Shown: positions 28,612-38,162 of the stretch, piece by piece | Layout of the letters: every line of letters starts with the position of its first letter | How positions within the stretch are numbered: the first letter of the stretch is position 1 | Made by a program: the position numbers and the translations under genes | The notes under the pieces: generated by a model | Told to the model about the DNA's origin: nothing | Databases searched by the model: none | The model's input: only the letters and a program-made list of their open reading frames with translations | DNA from: AR5 sp041497115 | GTDB taxonomy: Bacteria > Methylomirabilota > Methylomirabilia > Rokubacteriales > CSP1-6 | Assembly: GCA_041497115.1 (NCBI GenBank) | Contig: JBGQFW010000001.1 | Span: forward strand, 1-64,000 | Length of the DNA stretch: 64,000 nucleotides | Direction: 5' to 3'

Positions 28612-29610
28612 TCAGCGCAGGGCCTTGAGCGCCTCGCGCAGGAAGCTCTCGTCCACGACGTCCTTCTCGGCGACCGGCGCGGTGAGCAGCTTCTGCGCGT
28701 ACCACCACGCGGTCTGGCGGCCGACGTCGCCCGGCATCAGCCGGCCGTCCCGGTCCTGGTAGGGAAAGCCGCGGCGGATGAGGTCGGGCGGGGCCCCGGT
28801 GTGGCGGGCGGTGATCGCGACGACCTCCTCGTAGGCGGGGCCGCTCTTCTTCGCCAGCACGGCGTCGAAGTAGTGACGCGAGGCCTTCACGTACCCCTTC
28901 ATGAAGGCGACGGCCTTCGCGCGGTCCCGGGCGAAGCGGTCGGCGTACATCACGGTGGCGATCTGCCAGGGAAACGTGTCGCCGGTGTGGATGATCGTGC
29001 GGCCGGCGCCGCTCGCCTCCAGCCGCGAGACGAACGGCTCGGCGGTGTCGACGGCGTCCACGCGCCCGGCGGCGAGCGCGTCGCTCAGCGCGGGCAGCGC
29101 CTGCAGCGGCACGAGCTCGACGTCGCCCGGCGCCATCCCCTCCTTCTCGAGGTAGCGGCCGATGTTGTAGTGGAACGTCGAGCCGATCTGGGTGACGCCG
29201 ATCCGGCGCCCCTTGAGGTCGCGCAGCGTGCGCACGCCGCTCTCGTAGAGGTCCCGGCGGACGACGAGCGCGGTGAGGTTGTGATCGGGCCACTCGCGCC
29301 CCTTGTCGGCCACGATCCACACGTGCACGCCGCCCGCCACGATGTTGTAGAGGCCGGCGGTGAGCCCGGTGGCGCCCACCTCGATGTCGCCCGAGGCGAG
29401 CGCGACGGCGATCGGCTGGGCGGCCTGGAAGAAGACGAGCTCGGGATCGATGCCGAACTCCCTGAAGTAGCCCTTCTCCACGCCGAGGAACAGCACCGCC
29501 GAGGACGTCAGCTTCAGCACCCCGAGCTTCACCTTCTGCACCGGCTGCGCGTCCCCCCGCCCGGTGGCGAGGAGCGCCAGCGCCAGCACCACGGCCACGA
29601 CATGCCTCAT
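28612..29610 (-). CDS. ABC transporter substrate-binding protein, NitT/TauT (SsuA/NMT1) type
   Basis: A 332-residue exported protein; signal MRHVVAVVLALALLATGRGDAQ. NMT1/SsuA-type features: KVKLGVLKLTSSAVLFLGVEKGYF, FGIDPELVFFQAAQPIAVALASGDIEVG and LRDLKGRRIGVTQIGSTFHY. This family binds sulfonates, nitrate, thiamine precursors or aromatic acids. With the permease, ATPase and the benzoate-CoA-ligase-like gene upstream, an aromatic or other carboxylic acid is a reasonable guess, but only by context. Confidence 0.85.
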   Translation of the reverse strand: MRHVVAVVLALALLATGRGDAQPVQKVKLGVLKLTSSAVLFLGVEKGYFREFGIDPELVFFQAAQPIAVALASGDIEVGATGLTAGLYNIVAGGVHVWIVADKGREWPDHNLTALVVRRDLYESGVRTLRDLKGRRIGVTQIGSTFHYNIGRYLEKEGMAPGDVELVPLQALPALSDALAAGRVDAVDTAEPFVSRLEASGAGRTIIHTGDTFPWQIATVMYADRFARDRAKAVAFMKGYVKASRHYFDAVLAKKSGPAYEEVVAITARHTGAPPDLIRRGFPYQDRDGRLMPGDVGRQTAWWYAQKLLTAPVAEKDVVDESFLREALKALR

Positions 29611-29653
29611 CGGGAAGTCTCCTTGTCGGTGAGCGTCGGACGTCCGGCGGCGG

Positions 29654-30444
29654 TCACGCGTCCGCCTTCCACGGGAGCGCGAGCCGCTCGAGCCGGGTGA
29701 GCAGCGCGTGGGAGGCGAGGCCGAGCAGCGAGAGGAGCACGATGCCCACCATGAGCTTGGTGGTCTGCATGAGATTCTGCGCGTTGAGCACGAGGAAGCC
29801 GATCCCCGAGTTGGCCGCGATCATCTCGGCGGCGACCAGCAGGAGCAGCGACGTGCCCGCCCCCAGCCGAAGGCCGGCAAAGATCATCGGCAGCGCCGAG
29901 GGCAGCAGGACCTTGCGGATCACGCTCCACCGCCCCGCGCCGAAGCTGACGACCGCGCGGACCAGCAGCGGGTCGGCGTGGCGCACGCCCGCGTAGGTGT
30001 TGATCGCCATCGGAAAGAACACCCCCAGCGTGATGACCGCCACCTTGGACGCCTCGCCGATGCCGAGCCAGAGGATCAGCAGCGGCAGCAGCGCGATCTT
30101 GGGGATCGGAAACGTGGCGGCGATGATCGGGTTGCCGATCGCCTCGGCCACGCTGAAGACGCCGACCGCGAGGCCGACCACCACGCCGCCGAGCGCGCCG
30201 AGGGCGAAGCCGACGGCGATGCGCCCGAGGCTCGTCGCGACGTGGCCGAGGAGCTCGCCGGTGCGCAGCATCTCGAGGCCGGCGCCCAGCACGCCGAGCG
30301 GCGAGGGCAGGAACAGCGCGGGCACCCACCCCGTGCGCGTGACCAGCTCCCACGCCACCAGCAGCCCGGCGGGGCCGAGGACGCGCGCGACGGGGTGCTC
30401 GCGCCGCGTCAGTGCGCGCGTGCGGTCGGGCACCGGCAGCCGGC

Positions 30445-30448
<4 letters not shown>
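29654..30448 (-). CDS. ABC transporter permease, NitT/TauT (SsuC) type
   Basis: A 264-residue permease with about six membrane segments and the SsuC/TauC-type block SLGRIAVGFALGALGGVVVGL; coupling region GAGRWSVIRKVLLPSALP. GTG 30448 gives VSRLPVPDRTRALTRREHP and overlaps the ATPase stop by four bases (GTGA). It is followed after 43 bases by the binding-protein gene. Confidence 0.88.
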
Positions 30449-31223
<775 letters not shown>

Positions 31224-31227
<4 letters not shown>

Positions 31228-32783
31228 GGGCGCCCCGCCAGCACGCGTCGCAGCCGGAAGCGCTGGATCTTGCCGGTCGCCGTCTTGGGCAGGTCGGCCA
31301 CGAACTCCACGACGCCGGGCGCCTTGAAGCCGGCCGCGCGCGCGCGCACGAACTCGCACAGCTCGGCGCCCAGCGCGGGCGAGGGCGCGCGCCCCGCCCT
31401 GGCCACCACGAAGGCGCAGACGACCGTGAGGCCGCGCGCGTCGGCCTCGCCCACCACCGCCGCCTCCAGCACCGCCGGGTGCGCGCTCAGGTGCGCCTCG
31501 ACCTCGGCGGGCGACACCCACTGCCCGCCGACCTTGAGCATGTCGTCCGAGCGCCCCTCGAAGTAGAACCACCCCTCGGCGTCGCGGCGGAACATGTCAC
31601 CGGTGCGCAGCCACTCGCCCAGCATCGTGCGGCGGGTGCGCTCGAGCCGGTTCCAGTAGTAGGGGGCGGTGGTCTCGCCCTTGATGAGCAGGTGGCCGGC
31701 CACGCCCGTCGCCACCGGTACCCCGTCGTCGTCCACCAGCCGCGCCTCGAACCCCGGGACGAGACGGCCGGAAGCGCCGCGCCGCGCCTCGCCCGGGCGG
31801 TTGGCGATGAAGTCGTGCAGGGCCTCGGTGGAGCCGACGACCTCGACCAGCTCGAGGCCGAAGCGGTCGGCCCACGCGTCGAACAGGGGCGCCGGCAGCG
31901 GCTCGCCCGAGGAGACGCCGTAGCGGAGCGAGGAGAGGTCGAAGCGCCGCTCGGCGTCCGGCACCTCGAGCATCCGCGCGTAGAGCGTCGGCACCGTGAA
32001 GAAGACCGAGGGGCGCTCGCGCGTGATGACCTCGAAGGCCAGCTCGGGGGTGATCCGCTCGGCCACGAGCACCGCGGCGGCGCCGACGCGGGCCGGAAAG
32101 TACAGCGCGTTGCCGAGCCCGAACGCGAAGTAGAGCTTGGAGGCCGAGAAGACGAGGTCGTCGGGGCCGAGGCCGAACACACCCACGCCGACGAGGTCGG
32201 CGGCCGCCACGAGATCCTTGTGCGAGTGCACGGCGGCCTTGGGCCGGCCGGTCGTGCCCGAGGTGTAGCCCCAGAAGACGATGTCCTCGCCGACGGTGGG
32301 CGCCGCCTGGGCCAGCAGCGTCGCGCGGGCGAGCGCGTCGTCGAAGTCGGGCGCGCCGGACGCGCGCCCGCCGACCACGAACACCGCGCGCAGCCACGGG
32401 CAGCGCGCGCGCGCCGCCAGCACCCGCTCCGCCGCCGCCGCCTCGACGACGGCGACGCGCGCGCGGCTGTCGTTCAGCAGGAACTCGTACTCGGCGGCGG
32501 TCATCTGCGTGTTGACCGGCACCGCCACCGCGCCCAGCTTCGCGACGCCCCAGAACGCGGCGGCGAACGCGGGCGAGTCGTCGAGCACGAGCAGCGTGCG
32601 CTGCTCGGCCTGCAGGCCGGCCTCCGCCAGGGCGCCGGCCGCGCGCGCGGCGGCGGCGGCGACCTCCCCGTAGGTGACCGTGCGGCCGCCCGCGCGGAAC
32701 GCGGCACGCTCCGCGCGGCCCTCGGCCACGTGACGATCGACGAAGAAGGCGGCGGCGTTGAACGACTCGGAGAGGGGCTCCAC
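31224..32783 (-). CDS. Benzoate-CoA ligase-like acyl-CoA synthetase
   Basis: A 519-residue AMP-forming ligase of the benzoate-CoA ligase subfamily: N-terminus ESFNAAAFFVDRHVAEGRA matches that group; A3 GYTSGTTGRPKAAVHSH, A5 VEVVGSTEALHDF, A7 WLRTGDMF, A8 GRSDDMLKVGGQWVSPAEVE and A10 PKTATGKIQRFRLR. It would activate an aromatic or short-chain carboxylic acid to its CoA ester. GTG 32783 is the only start giving the family N-terminus. It is divergent from the acyl-CoA ligase at 32863 across 79 bases, and heads the operon that continues into the importer. Confidence 0.85.
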
Positions 32784-32862
32784 CGCCGAGATACTACACC
32801 ACGGGGCGGGCCGGGTCGGACCGCTGGACAAGCCCGGCGCCGGGCGGCAAGAATGCGCGGAG

Positions 32863-34479
32863 ATGACCACGGTCTTCGCGGCGTTCATGGCCACCGCCGG
32901 CACCTCGCCGGACCACGCGTTCCTGGCGGCGCCACCCGCCCCCGGCCGAAGCTGGCACCCCGACGGGATCGAGCTCACCTACTCGCGCGTGCGCGAGGAG
33001 GTGCTGCACGCGCGGGAGGCGTACGGCGCCGCCGGCTTCGGTCACGGCCACCGCGTGGCGCTGCTGCTGGAGAATCGCCCGGAGTTCTTCGTCCATTACC
33101 TGGCCCTCAATGCGCTGGGGTGCGGCATCGTGCCGATCAACCCCGACTACCGTCACGACGAGATGCTCTACCAGATGGATCACTCGGACGCCGACCTGGC
33201 GGTGACGATCGCCGCGCGCGCCGACGACCTCGAGCGGGTGGCGCGCGAGCGCGCCCGGCCGCTGCCCGTCGTGCGCGCCGACGCGTTCCCCGCCGGGCTG
33301 CCCGCGCCCGGCGCGGCGCCGCGGGCGGGGGCGCCCGGCCTGGACACCGAGTGCAGCCTGCTCTACACCTCGGGGACCACGGGGCGCCCCAAGGGGTGCG
33401 TGCTCACGAACTTCTACTACCTCAACGCCGGAAGCTGGTACCGCGACCTCAGCGGACGGCTGGCGATCGAGCACGGGCGTGAGCGCTTCTACAACCCGCT
33501 GCCGCTCTTCCACATGAACTGCCAGGCGGTGACGGCGACCTGCGCCATCCTGACCGCCGGCTGCCTGATCCTGCCCGAGCGGTTCAGCCCCGCGCGCTGG
33601 TGGCGCGACGTCGTGGCCACGCGGGCGACGATCGTCCACTACCTCGGCGTGGTGCCGCCGCTGCTCCTCAACCAGCCGGTCGCGCCCGAGGAGCGGCAGC
33701 ACCGCGTGAAGTTCGGCCTCGGCGCCGGCGTGGAGCCCGAGCTGCACGCGCGCTTCGAGGCGCGCTTCGGCTTCCCGCTGGTGGAGGTGTGGGGCATGAC
33801 CGAGACCGGGCGCATCTACGCCGATCACCGCGAGCCGCGGCAGATCACGACGCGGGCCTTCGGCCGGCCGTTCGGCGGGCTGGAGGCGCGGGTCGTGGAC
33901 GACCACGACCGCGAGGTGGCGCGCGGGACGGAGGGCGAGCTGCTCGTGCGCTGGGGCGGCGCCGAGGGGCCACGGCACGGCTTCTTCGCCGGGTATCTGA
34001 AGAACCCGGAGGCGACGGCGGAGGCGTGGCGCGGCGGGTGGTTCCACACCGGCGACGTCGTGCGGCAGGCGGCCGACGACATGCTCTACTTCGTGGACCG
34101 CAAGAAGAACATCATCCGCCGAAGCGGCGAGAACATCGCGGCCGCCGAGGTGGAGGCGACGCTGCAGGCCCACGAGGCGGTCGCCCAGGTCGCGGTGCTG
34201 GCGGTGCCCGACGAGCTCCGCGAGGAGGAGGTCATGGCGTGCGTCGTGCCGATGGCCGGCGCCGCCGCCGACCGCGCGCTCGCCGAGCGGCTCTGCGACT
34301 GGTGCCTGGAGCGGCTGGCCTATTTCAAGGCGCCGGGGTGGGTGCTGTTCGTGCCGTCGCTGCCGACCACCGGCACCCAGAAGGTGCAGAAGACGCAGAT
34401 CTTCCCCCGGGGCGAGGACCCGCGCGCGCGCCCGGGCGCGCTCGATCTGCGCGAGCGGAAGCGGCGCCGGGTGCAGTAG
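32863..34479 (+). CDS. Acyl-CoA ligase (crotonobetaine/carnitine-CoA ligase-like)
   Basis: A 538-residue AMP-forming ligase. A3 LLYTSGTTGRPKGCVLTN, A5 VWGMTETGRIYAD, A7 GGWFHTGDVV, A8 DRKKNIIRRSGENIAAAEVE and the C-terminal KVQKTQIF, where the catalytic lysine lies in GTQKVQKTQ. It resembles CaiC-type and long-chain ligases; the substrate is unknown. ATG 32863 has GCGGAG upstream. It lies 10 bases before the zinc-ribbon membrane protein. With the divergent benzoate-CoA-ligase-like gene it shares an upstream control region. Confidence 0.85.
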   Translation: MTTVFAAFMATAGTSPDHAFLAAPPAPGRSWHPDGIELTYSRVREEVLHAREAYGAAGFGHGHRVALLLENRPEFFVHYLALNALGCGIVPINPDYRHDEMLYQMDHSDADLAVTIAARADDLERVARERARPLPVVRADAFPAGLPAPGAAPRAGAPGLDTECSLLYTSGTTGRPKGCVLTNFYYLNAGSWYRDLSGRLAIEHGRERFYNPLPLFHMNCQAVTATCAILTAGCLILPERFSPARWWRDVVATRATIVHYLGVVPPLLLNQPVAPEERQHRVKFGLGAGVEPELHARFEARFGFPLVEVWGMTETGRIYADHREPRQITTRAFGRPFGGLEARVVDDHDREVARGTEGELLVRWGGAEGPRHGFFAGYLKNPEATAEAWRGGWFHTGDVVRQAADDMLYFVDRKKNIIRRSGENIAAAEVEATLQAHEAVAQVAVLAVPDELREEEVMACVVPMAGAAADRALAERLCDWCLERLAYFKAPGWVLFVPSLPTTGTQKVQKTQIFPRGEDPRARPGALDLRERKRRRVQ

Positions 34480-34489
34480 GCTGGGGGCG

Positions 34490-34951
34490 GTGGACAGCTT
34501 CGAGCCGGGCGTCGATCCCTCGGTCCCGTCCCGGCACACGGGCCACCGCTGCCCGGAGTGCGGCGCCAACCACGCCGAGCGGCGCACCGCGCGCAACGTC
34601 TTCGAGCGCGCGGCGGCCGCCGTCATCGGCTATCACCCGTACCGCTGCCTGGAGTGCGATCGCCGCTTCTTCGACCGCCCGTCGCACGCCGGCACCCGCG
34701 GCGGGGCGGAGCCGGCGGCCGAGCGGGCGATCCCGGAGCCGCCGGCGGCGACGGTCGAGAGCGCGACGGAGGGGACGGACACCAAGCCGAGCCGGCGCCC
34801 CCGCTGGATCGTCGATCCGGGCGACACGCCGCTCGACCGCTCGGAGATCTACGCGGTCGTCCTGTTCGGCACGCTGCTGCTGGCGGCGGCGGTGGCCATC
34901 ATCCGGCTCCTGTGGCCGGAGTCCAGCGGCGGCGTCCACCTCCTCGACTAG
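34490..34951 (+). CDS. Zinc-ribbon, single-membrane-segment protein of unknown function
   Basis: A 153-residue protein starting at GTG 34490. The N-terminal half has two CxxC pairs (CPECG near residue 22 and CLECD near 53) forming a probable zinc ribbon. A Pro/Ala/Glu-rich linker follows, then one hydrophobic segment (YAVVLFGTLLLAAAVAIIRLL) at about residues 120-142. It looks like an inner-membrane-anchored cytoplasmic zinc ribbon. I do not recognise the family. The last four bases overlap the convergent ndk gene. Confidence 0.6.
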   Translation: MDSFEPGVDPSVPSRHTGHRCPECGANHAERRTARNVFERAAAAVIGYHPYRCLECDRRFFDRPSHAGTRGGAEPAAERAIPEPPAATVESATEGTDTKPSRRPRWIVDPGDTPLDRSEIYAVVLFGTLLLAAAVAIIRLLWPESSGGVHLLD

Positions 34952-35373
34952 CGGGGGCCGATCTCGAGTCGACTGAAGAAGTAGGGGATCTCGAAGGCGG
35001 CGGTGGCGGCGGCGTCGGAGCCGTGCACGGCGTTGGCCTCGATCGACGCGGCGAACTCCTTGCGGATCGTGTTGGCGGCGGCCTTGGCGGGATCGGTGGC
35101 GCCCATCAGGTCGCGCCAGCGCTGGATCGCGCCGTCCGCCTCGAGGACCATCGGGATGCACGGCCCCTGCGTCATGAACGTGCAGAGGCTCTTGAAGAAC
35201 GGCCGCTCGCGGTGGACCGCGTAGAAGCCGGCGGCATCCTCGAAGCTCATCCGGATCATCTTGAGGGCCAGGACCGTGAAGCCGGCCTGCTCGATGCGGG
35301 CAAGGATCCGGCCGGCGGCGTCGGCGGCGACCGCGTCCGGCTTGATGATGGCCAGCGTGCGCTCGACGCTCAT
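34948..35373 (-). CDS. ndk: Nucleoside diphosphate kinase
   Basis: A 141-residue NDP kinase that moves the gamma-phosphate of ATP to NDPs. Begins MSVERTLAIIKPDAV; the phospho-histidine motif is NAVHGSDA near residue 119. It is the last gene of the TCA operon and overlaps sucD by ATGA. Succinyl-CoA synthetase makes GTP or ATP, and ndk interconverts them, so co-transcription with sucCD makes metabolic sense. Confidence 0.95.
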   Translation of the reverse strand: MSVERTLAIIKPDAVAADAAGRILARIEQAGFTVLALKMIRMSFEDAAGFYAVHRERPFFKSLCTFMTQGPCIPMVLEADGAIQRWRDLMGATDPAKAAANTIRKEFAASIEANAVHGSDAAATAAFEIPYFFSRLEIGPR

Positions 35374-36242
35374 CGCCCGAGCACCTTCGCCACCGTCGCG
35401 CCCATGTCGGCGGGGCTCCGCACCAGCGTGGCGCCCGCCGCGTCGAGCGCCTTCATCTTCTCCGCCGCGGTCCCCTTGCCGCCCGCGATGATCGCGCCGG
35501 CGTGGCCCATGCGGCGGCCGGGCGGCGCCGTCTGGCCGCAGATGAACGCGACGACCGGCTTGCGGACGTCGGCCTTGATGAAGGCGGCCGCCTCTTCCTC
35601 GGCGGTGCCGCCGATCTCGCCGATCATCATGATCGCGCGGGTGGCGGGGTCGTCGTTGAAGAGGCGCAGCACGTCCACGAACGAGGTGCCGTTCACCGGG
35701 TCGCCGCCGATGCCCACGCAGGTGGACTGGCCGATCCCGCGCGCGGTGAGCTGGCCGACGACCTCGTAGGTGAGCGTGCCGCTGCGCGAGACCACGCCGA
35801 CGTCGCCCGCCTTGTGGATGTGGGCCGGCATGATGCCGATCTTGGCCTGCCCCGGCGTCATGACGCCCGGGCAGTTGGGGCCGATCAGCCGGCTGCCGGT
35901 GCCGAGGACGAAGTGCCGGGCGCGCACCATGTCCGTCACCGGAATCCCCTCGGTGATGCAGATCACGAGCGGCACGCCGGCGGCGGCCGACTCCATGATC
36001 GCGTCGGCGGCGCCGGCGGGCGGCACGAAGATCAGCGCGCAGTTGGCGCCCTCGCGCCGGACCGCCTCCTCGACGGTGTTCCAGACGGTGAACCCCTCGT
36101 GGGTGGTGCCGCCCTTGCCGGGCGTCACGCCGCCCACCACCTGGGTGCCGTACTCCCTGCAGCGCGCGGCGTGGAAGGCGCCCTCCTTGCCGGTGATGCC
36201 CTGCACGACCACGCGCGTGGACGTGTCGGCGAGGATGCTCAT
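35370..36242 (-). CDS. sucD: Succinyl-CoA synthetase, alpha subunit
   Basis: A 290-residue CoA-binding subunit. Seen: VQGITGKEGAFHA, VGGVTPGKGG, the GPNCPG loop (LIGPNCPGVMTPG) and the phosphorylated histidine near GRRMGHAGAIIAGGKGT. It joins succinyl-CoA to nucleotide phosphorylation with SucC. ATGA overlap with sucC upstream and with ndk downstream. Confidence 0.96.
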   Translation of the reverse strand: MSILADTSTRVVVQGITGKEGAFHAARCREYGTQVVGGVTPGKGGTTHEGFTVWNTVEEAVRREGANCALIFVPPAGAADAIMESAAAGVPLVICITEGIPVTDMVRARHFVLGTGSRLIGPNCPGVMTPGQAKIGIMPAHIHKAGDVGVVSRSGTLTYEVVGQLTARGIGQSTCVGIGGDPVNGTSFVDVLRLFNDDPATRAIMMIGEIGGTAEEEAAAFIKADVRKPVVAFICGQTAPPGRRMGHAGAIIAGGKGTAAEKMKALDAAGATLVRSPADMGATVAKVLGR

Positions 36243-37405
36243 GACCGCGCGCCGGCCAGCTCGACGGCCCGGCGGGCGCCCTCGGCCATGTCGGCGGCCA
36301 TGATCAGCGGCAGCCCCGACTCCGCGAGCATCTTCTTGCCCTGCTCGACGTTGGTCCCCTCGGCGCGCAGCACGACCGGCAGCGTGAGGCCGAGGTTGCG
36401 CACGGCGGCGATCACGCCCTCGGCCAGCCGATCCACGCGCAGGATGCCGCCGAAGACGTTGATGAAGATCGCCTTCACGCTCGGGTCGGAGGACAGGATG
36501 CGGAACGCGTTCTCGATCTGCTCGGGCGAGGCGCTGCCGCCAACGTCCAGGAAGTTGGCGGGCTCGCCGCCGGCCAGCTTCACGATGTCCATCGTCGCCA
36601 TCGCGAGGCCGGCGCCGTTGACCATGCACGCCACGCTGCCGTCGAGCTTTATATAGTTGAGGCTGTACTTCGACGCCTCCACATCGAGCGGATCTTCTTC
36701 GTGAATGTCGCGCAGCTCGACGACTTCCTTGTGCCGATACAGCGCGTTGTCGTCGAAGTTCAGCTTGGCGTCCAGCGCCAGGACCCGCGCGTCTTTCGTT
36801 ACCACCAGCGGGTTGATCTCGACGAGCGAGCAGTCCTTGGCGAGGTAGAGGCGGAACAGGTTGCGGATCAGCCCCACGCCCTGCTTGAACGGCTCGCCGC
36901 TGAGGCCCAGGCCGAACGCCAGCCGCCGCGCCTGGAAGTCGGCGAGGCCGAGGGCCGGGTGCGTCCACTCGCGGATGATCTTCTCCGGCGTGCGGGCGGC
37001 CACCTCCTCGATCTCCATCCCGCCGGCCTGCGAGGCCATCACGACGTGCGTCGCCCGGCCGCGGTCGAGGGTCATCGAGAGGTAGAGCTCGCGCTCGATC
37101 GCCGAGGCCCGCTCGACCCACACCGAGCGCACCAGGATGCCCTCGGGCGGCGTCTGCGGCGTCTTGAGCTTCATCCCGAGGATCTGCCCGGCCGCCGCCT
37201 CGGCGCCGGCGGCGTCCTCCGCCAGCTTGATGCCGCCCCCCTTGCCGCGCCCGCCCGCGTGCACCTGGGCTTTCACGACGACCCGACCGCCGAGCCGCTG
37301 CGCGATCTCGCGCGCCCTGGCCGGCGTATCGGCCACGTCGCCGTCGGGGACGGGCACGCCGAACTCCCGGAGCAGGAGTTTGGCCTGGTACTCGTGAACC
37401 TTCAC
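36239..37405 (-). CDS. sucC: Succinyl-CoA synthetase, beta subunit
   Basis: A 388-residue ATP-grasp subunit: MKVHEYQAKLLLREFGVPVP, QVHAGGRGKGGGIKLA, LVEINPLVVTKD and the succinate-binding LDVGGSASPEQI. Length and motifs are normal for the family. One base separates its ATG from the sdhB stop, and it overlaps sucD by four bases. Confidence 0.96.
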   Translation of the reverse strand: MKVHEYQAKLLLREFGVPVPDGDVADTPARAREIAQRLGGRVVVKAQVHAGGRGKGGGIKLAEDAAGAEAAAGQILGMKLKTPQTPPEGILVRSVWVERASAIERELYLSMTLDRGRATHVVMASQAGGMEIEEVAARTPEKIIREWTHPALGLADFQARRLAFGLGLSGEPFKQGVGLIRNLFRLYLAKDCSLVEINPLVVTKDARVLALDAKLNFDDNALYRHKEVVELRDIHEEDPLDVEASKYSLNYIKLDGSVACMVNGAGLAMATMDIVKLAGGEPANFLDVGGSASPEQIENAFRILSSDPSVKAIFINVFGGILRVDRLAEGVIAAVRNLGLTLPVVLRAEGTNVEQGKKMLAESGLPLIMAADMAEGARRAVELAGARS

Positions 37406-37406
37406 G

Positions 37407-38162
37407 CTACGCCGGCTCCCGGCGACCGCCGCGGAACTTCCGCAGGAGCCAGACGATCGGGTCGAAGCCGTCGGCCATCCGCTCCTTCATCGGGATGATG
37501 CCGTTGTCGGTGATGTGGATGTGCTCGGGGCACACTTCCGTACAACATTTCGTGATATTACACAGCCCGATTCCCGCCTGATCGCGCAGGAATTGCGTTC
37601 TGTCCACGGTATCGAGCGGGTGCATGTCGAGGCCGGCCGCCTTGATGAAGAAGCGCGGCCCCGAGAACGCGGGCTTGTGCTCCTCGTGATCGCGGATGAC
37701 GTGGCAGACGTCCTGGCAGAGGAAGCACTCGATGCACTTGTGGAACTCCTGCGCGCGCTCGATGTCCTCCTGCATCATCCGGTACCGGCCGTCGGCGTCC
37801 GGCGGCTTGAGGCGGAGGGGCGGGATCTGCCGAGCCTTGACGTAGTTGTAGGAGACGTCGGTGACCAGGTCACGGATGATCGGGAACGTCCGGATCGGCG
37901 TGATCGTGATCGTCTCGCCCGGCGGGAAGAGGTCCATGCGCGTCATGCACATGAGCCGCGGCTTGCCGTTCACCTCCGCGCTGCACGAGCCGCACTTGCC
38001 CGCCTTGCAGTTCCACCGGCACGCCAGGTCGGGCGCCTGGGTGGCCTGGATGCGGTGGATCAGGTCGAGGACCACCATGCCGTCGTCGGCGTCCACGCGG
38101 TAGTCGCGGAAGTCGCCGCCGGCGGGCCCGCCCCGGAACACCTTCAGCGTGAAGGTCGGCAT
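37407..38162 (-). CDS. sdhB: Succinate dehydrogenase iron-sulfur subunit
   Basis: A 251-residue iron-sulfur subunit. The [2Fe-2S] ligands lie in CRWNCKAGKCGSCSAEVNG...C near residues 48-72; the [4Fe-4S] and [3Fe-4S] ligands are CIECFLCQDVC near residue 147 and CNITKCCTEVCP near residue 203. It passes electrons from the flavoprotein to quinone. It directly follows the sdhA stop (TAAATG). The gene order C-A-B and five-segment C subunit resemble mycobacterial Sdh1. Confidence 0.93.
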   Translation of the reverse strand: MPTFTLKVFRGGPAGGDFRDYRVDADDGMVVLDLIHRIQATQAPDLACRWNCKAGKCGSCSAEVNGKPRLMCMTRMDLFPPGETITITPIRTFPIIRDLVTDVSYNYVKARQIPPLRLKPPDADGRYRMMQEDIERAQEFHKCIECFLCQDVCHVIRDHEEHKPAFSGPRFFIKAAGLDMHPLDTVDRTQFLRDQAGIGLCNITKCCTEVCPEHIHITDNGIIPMKERMADGFDPIVWLLRKFRGGRREPA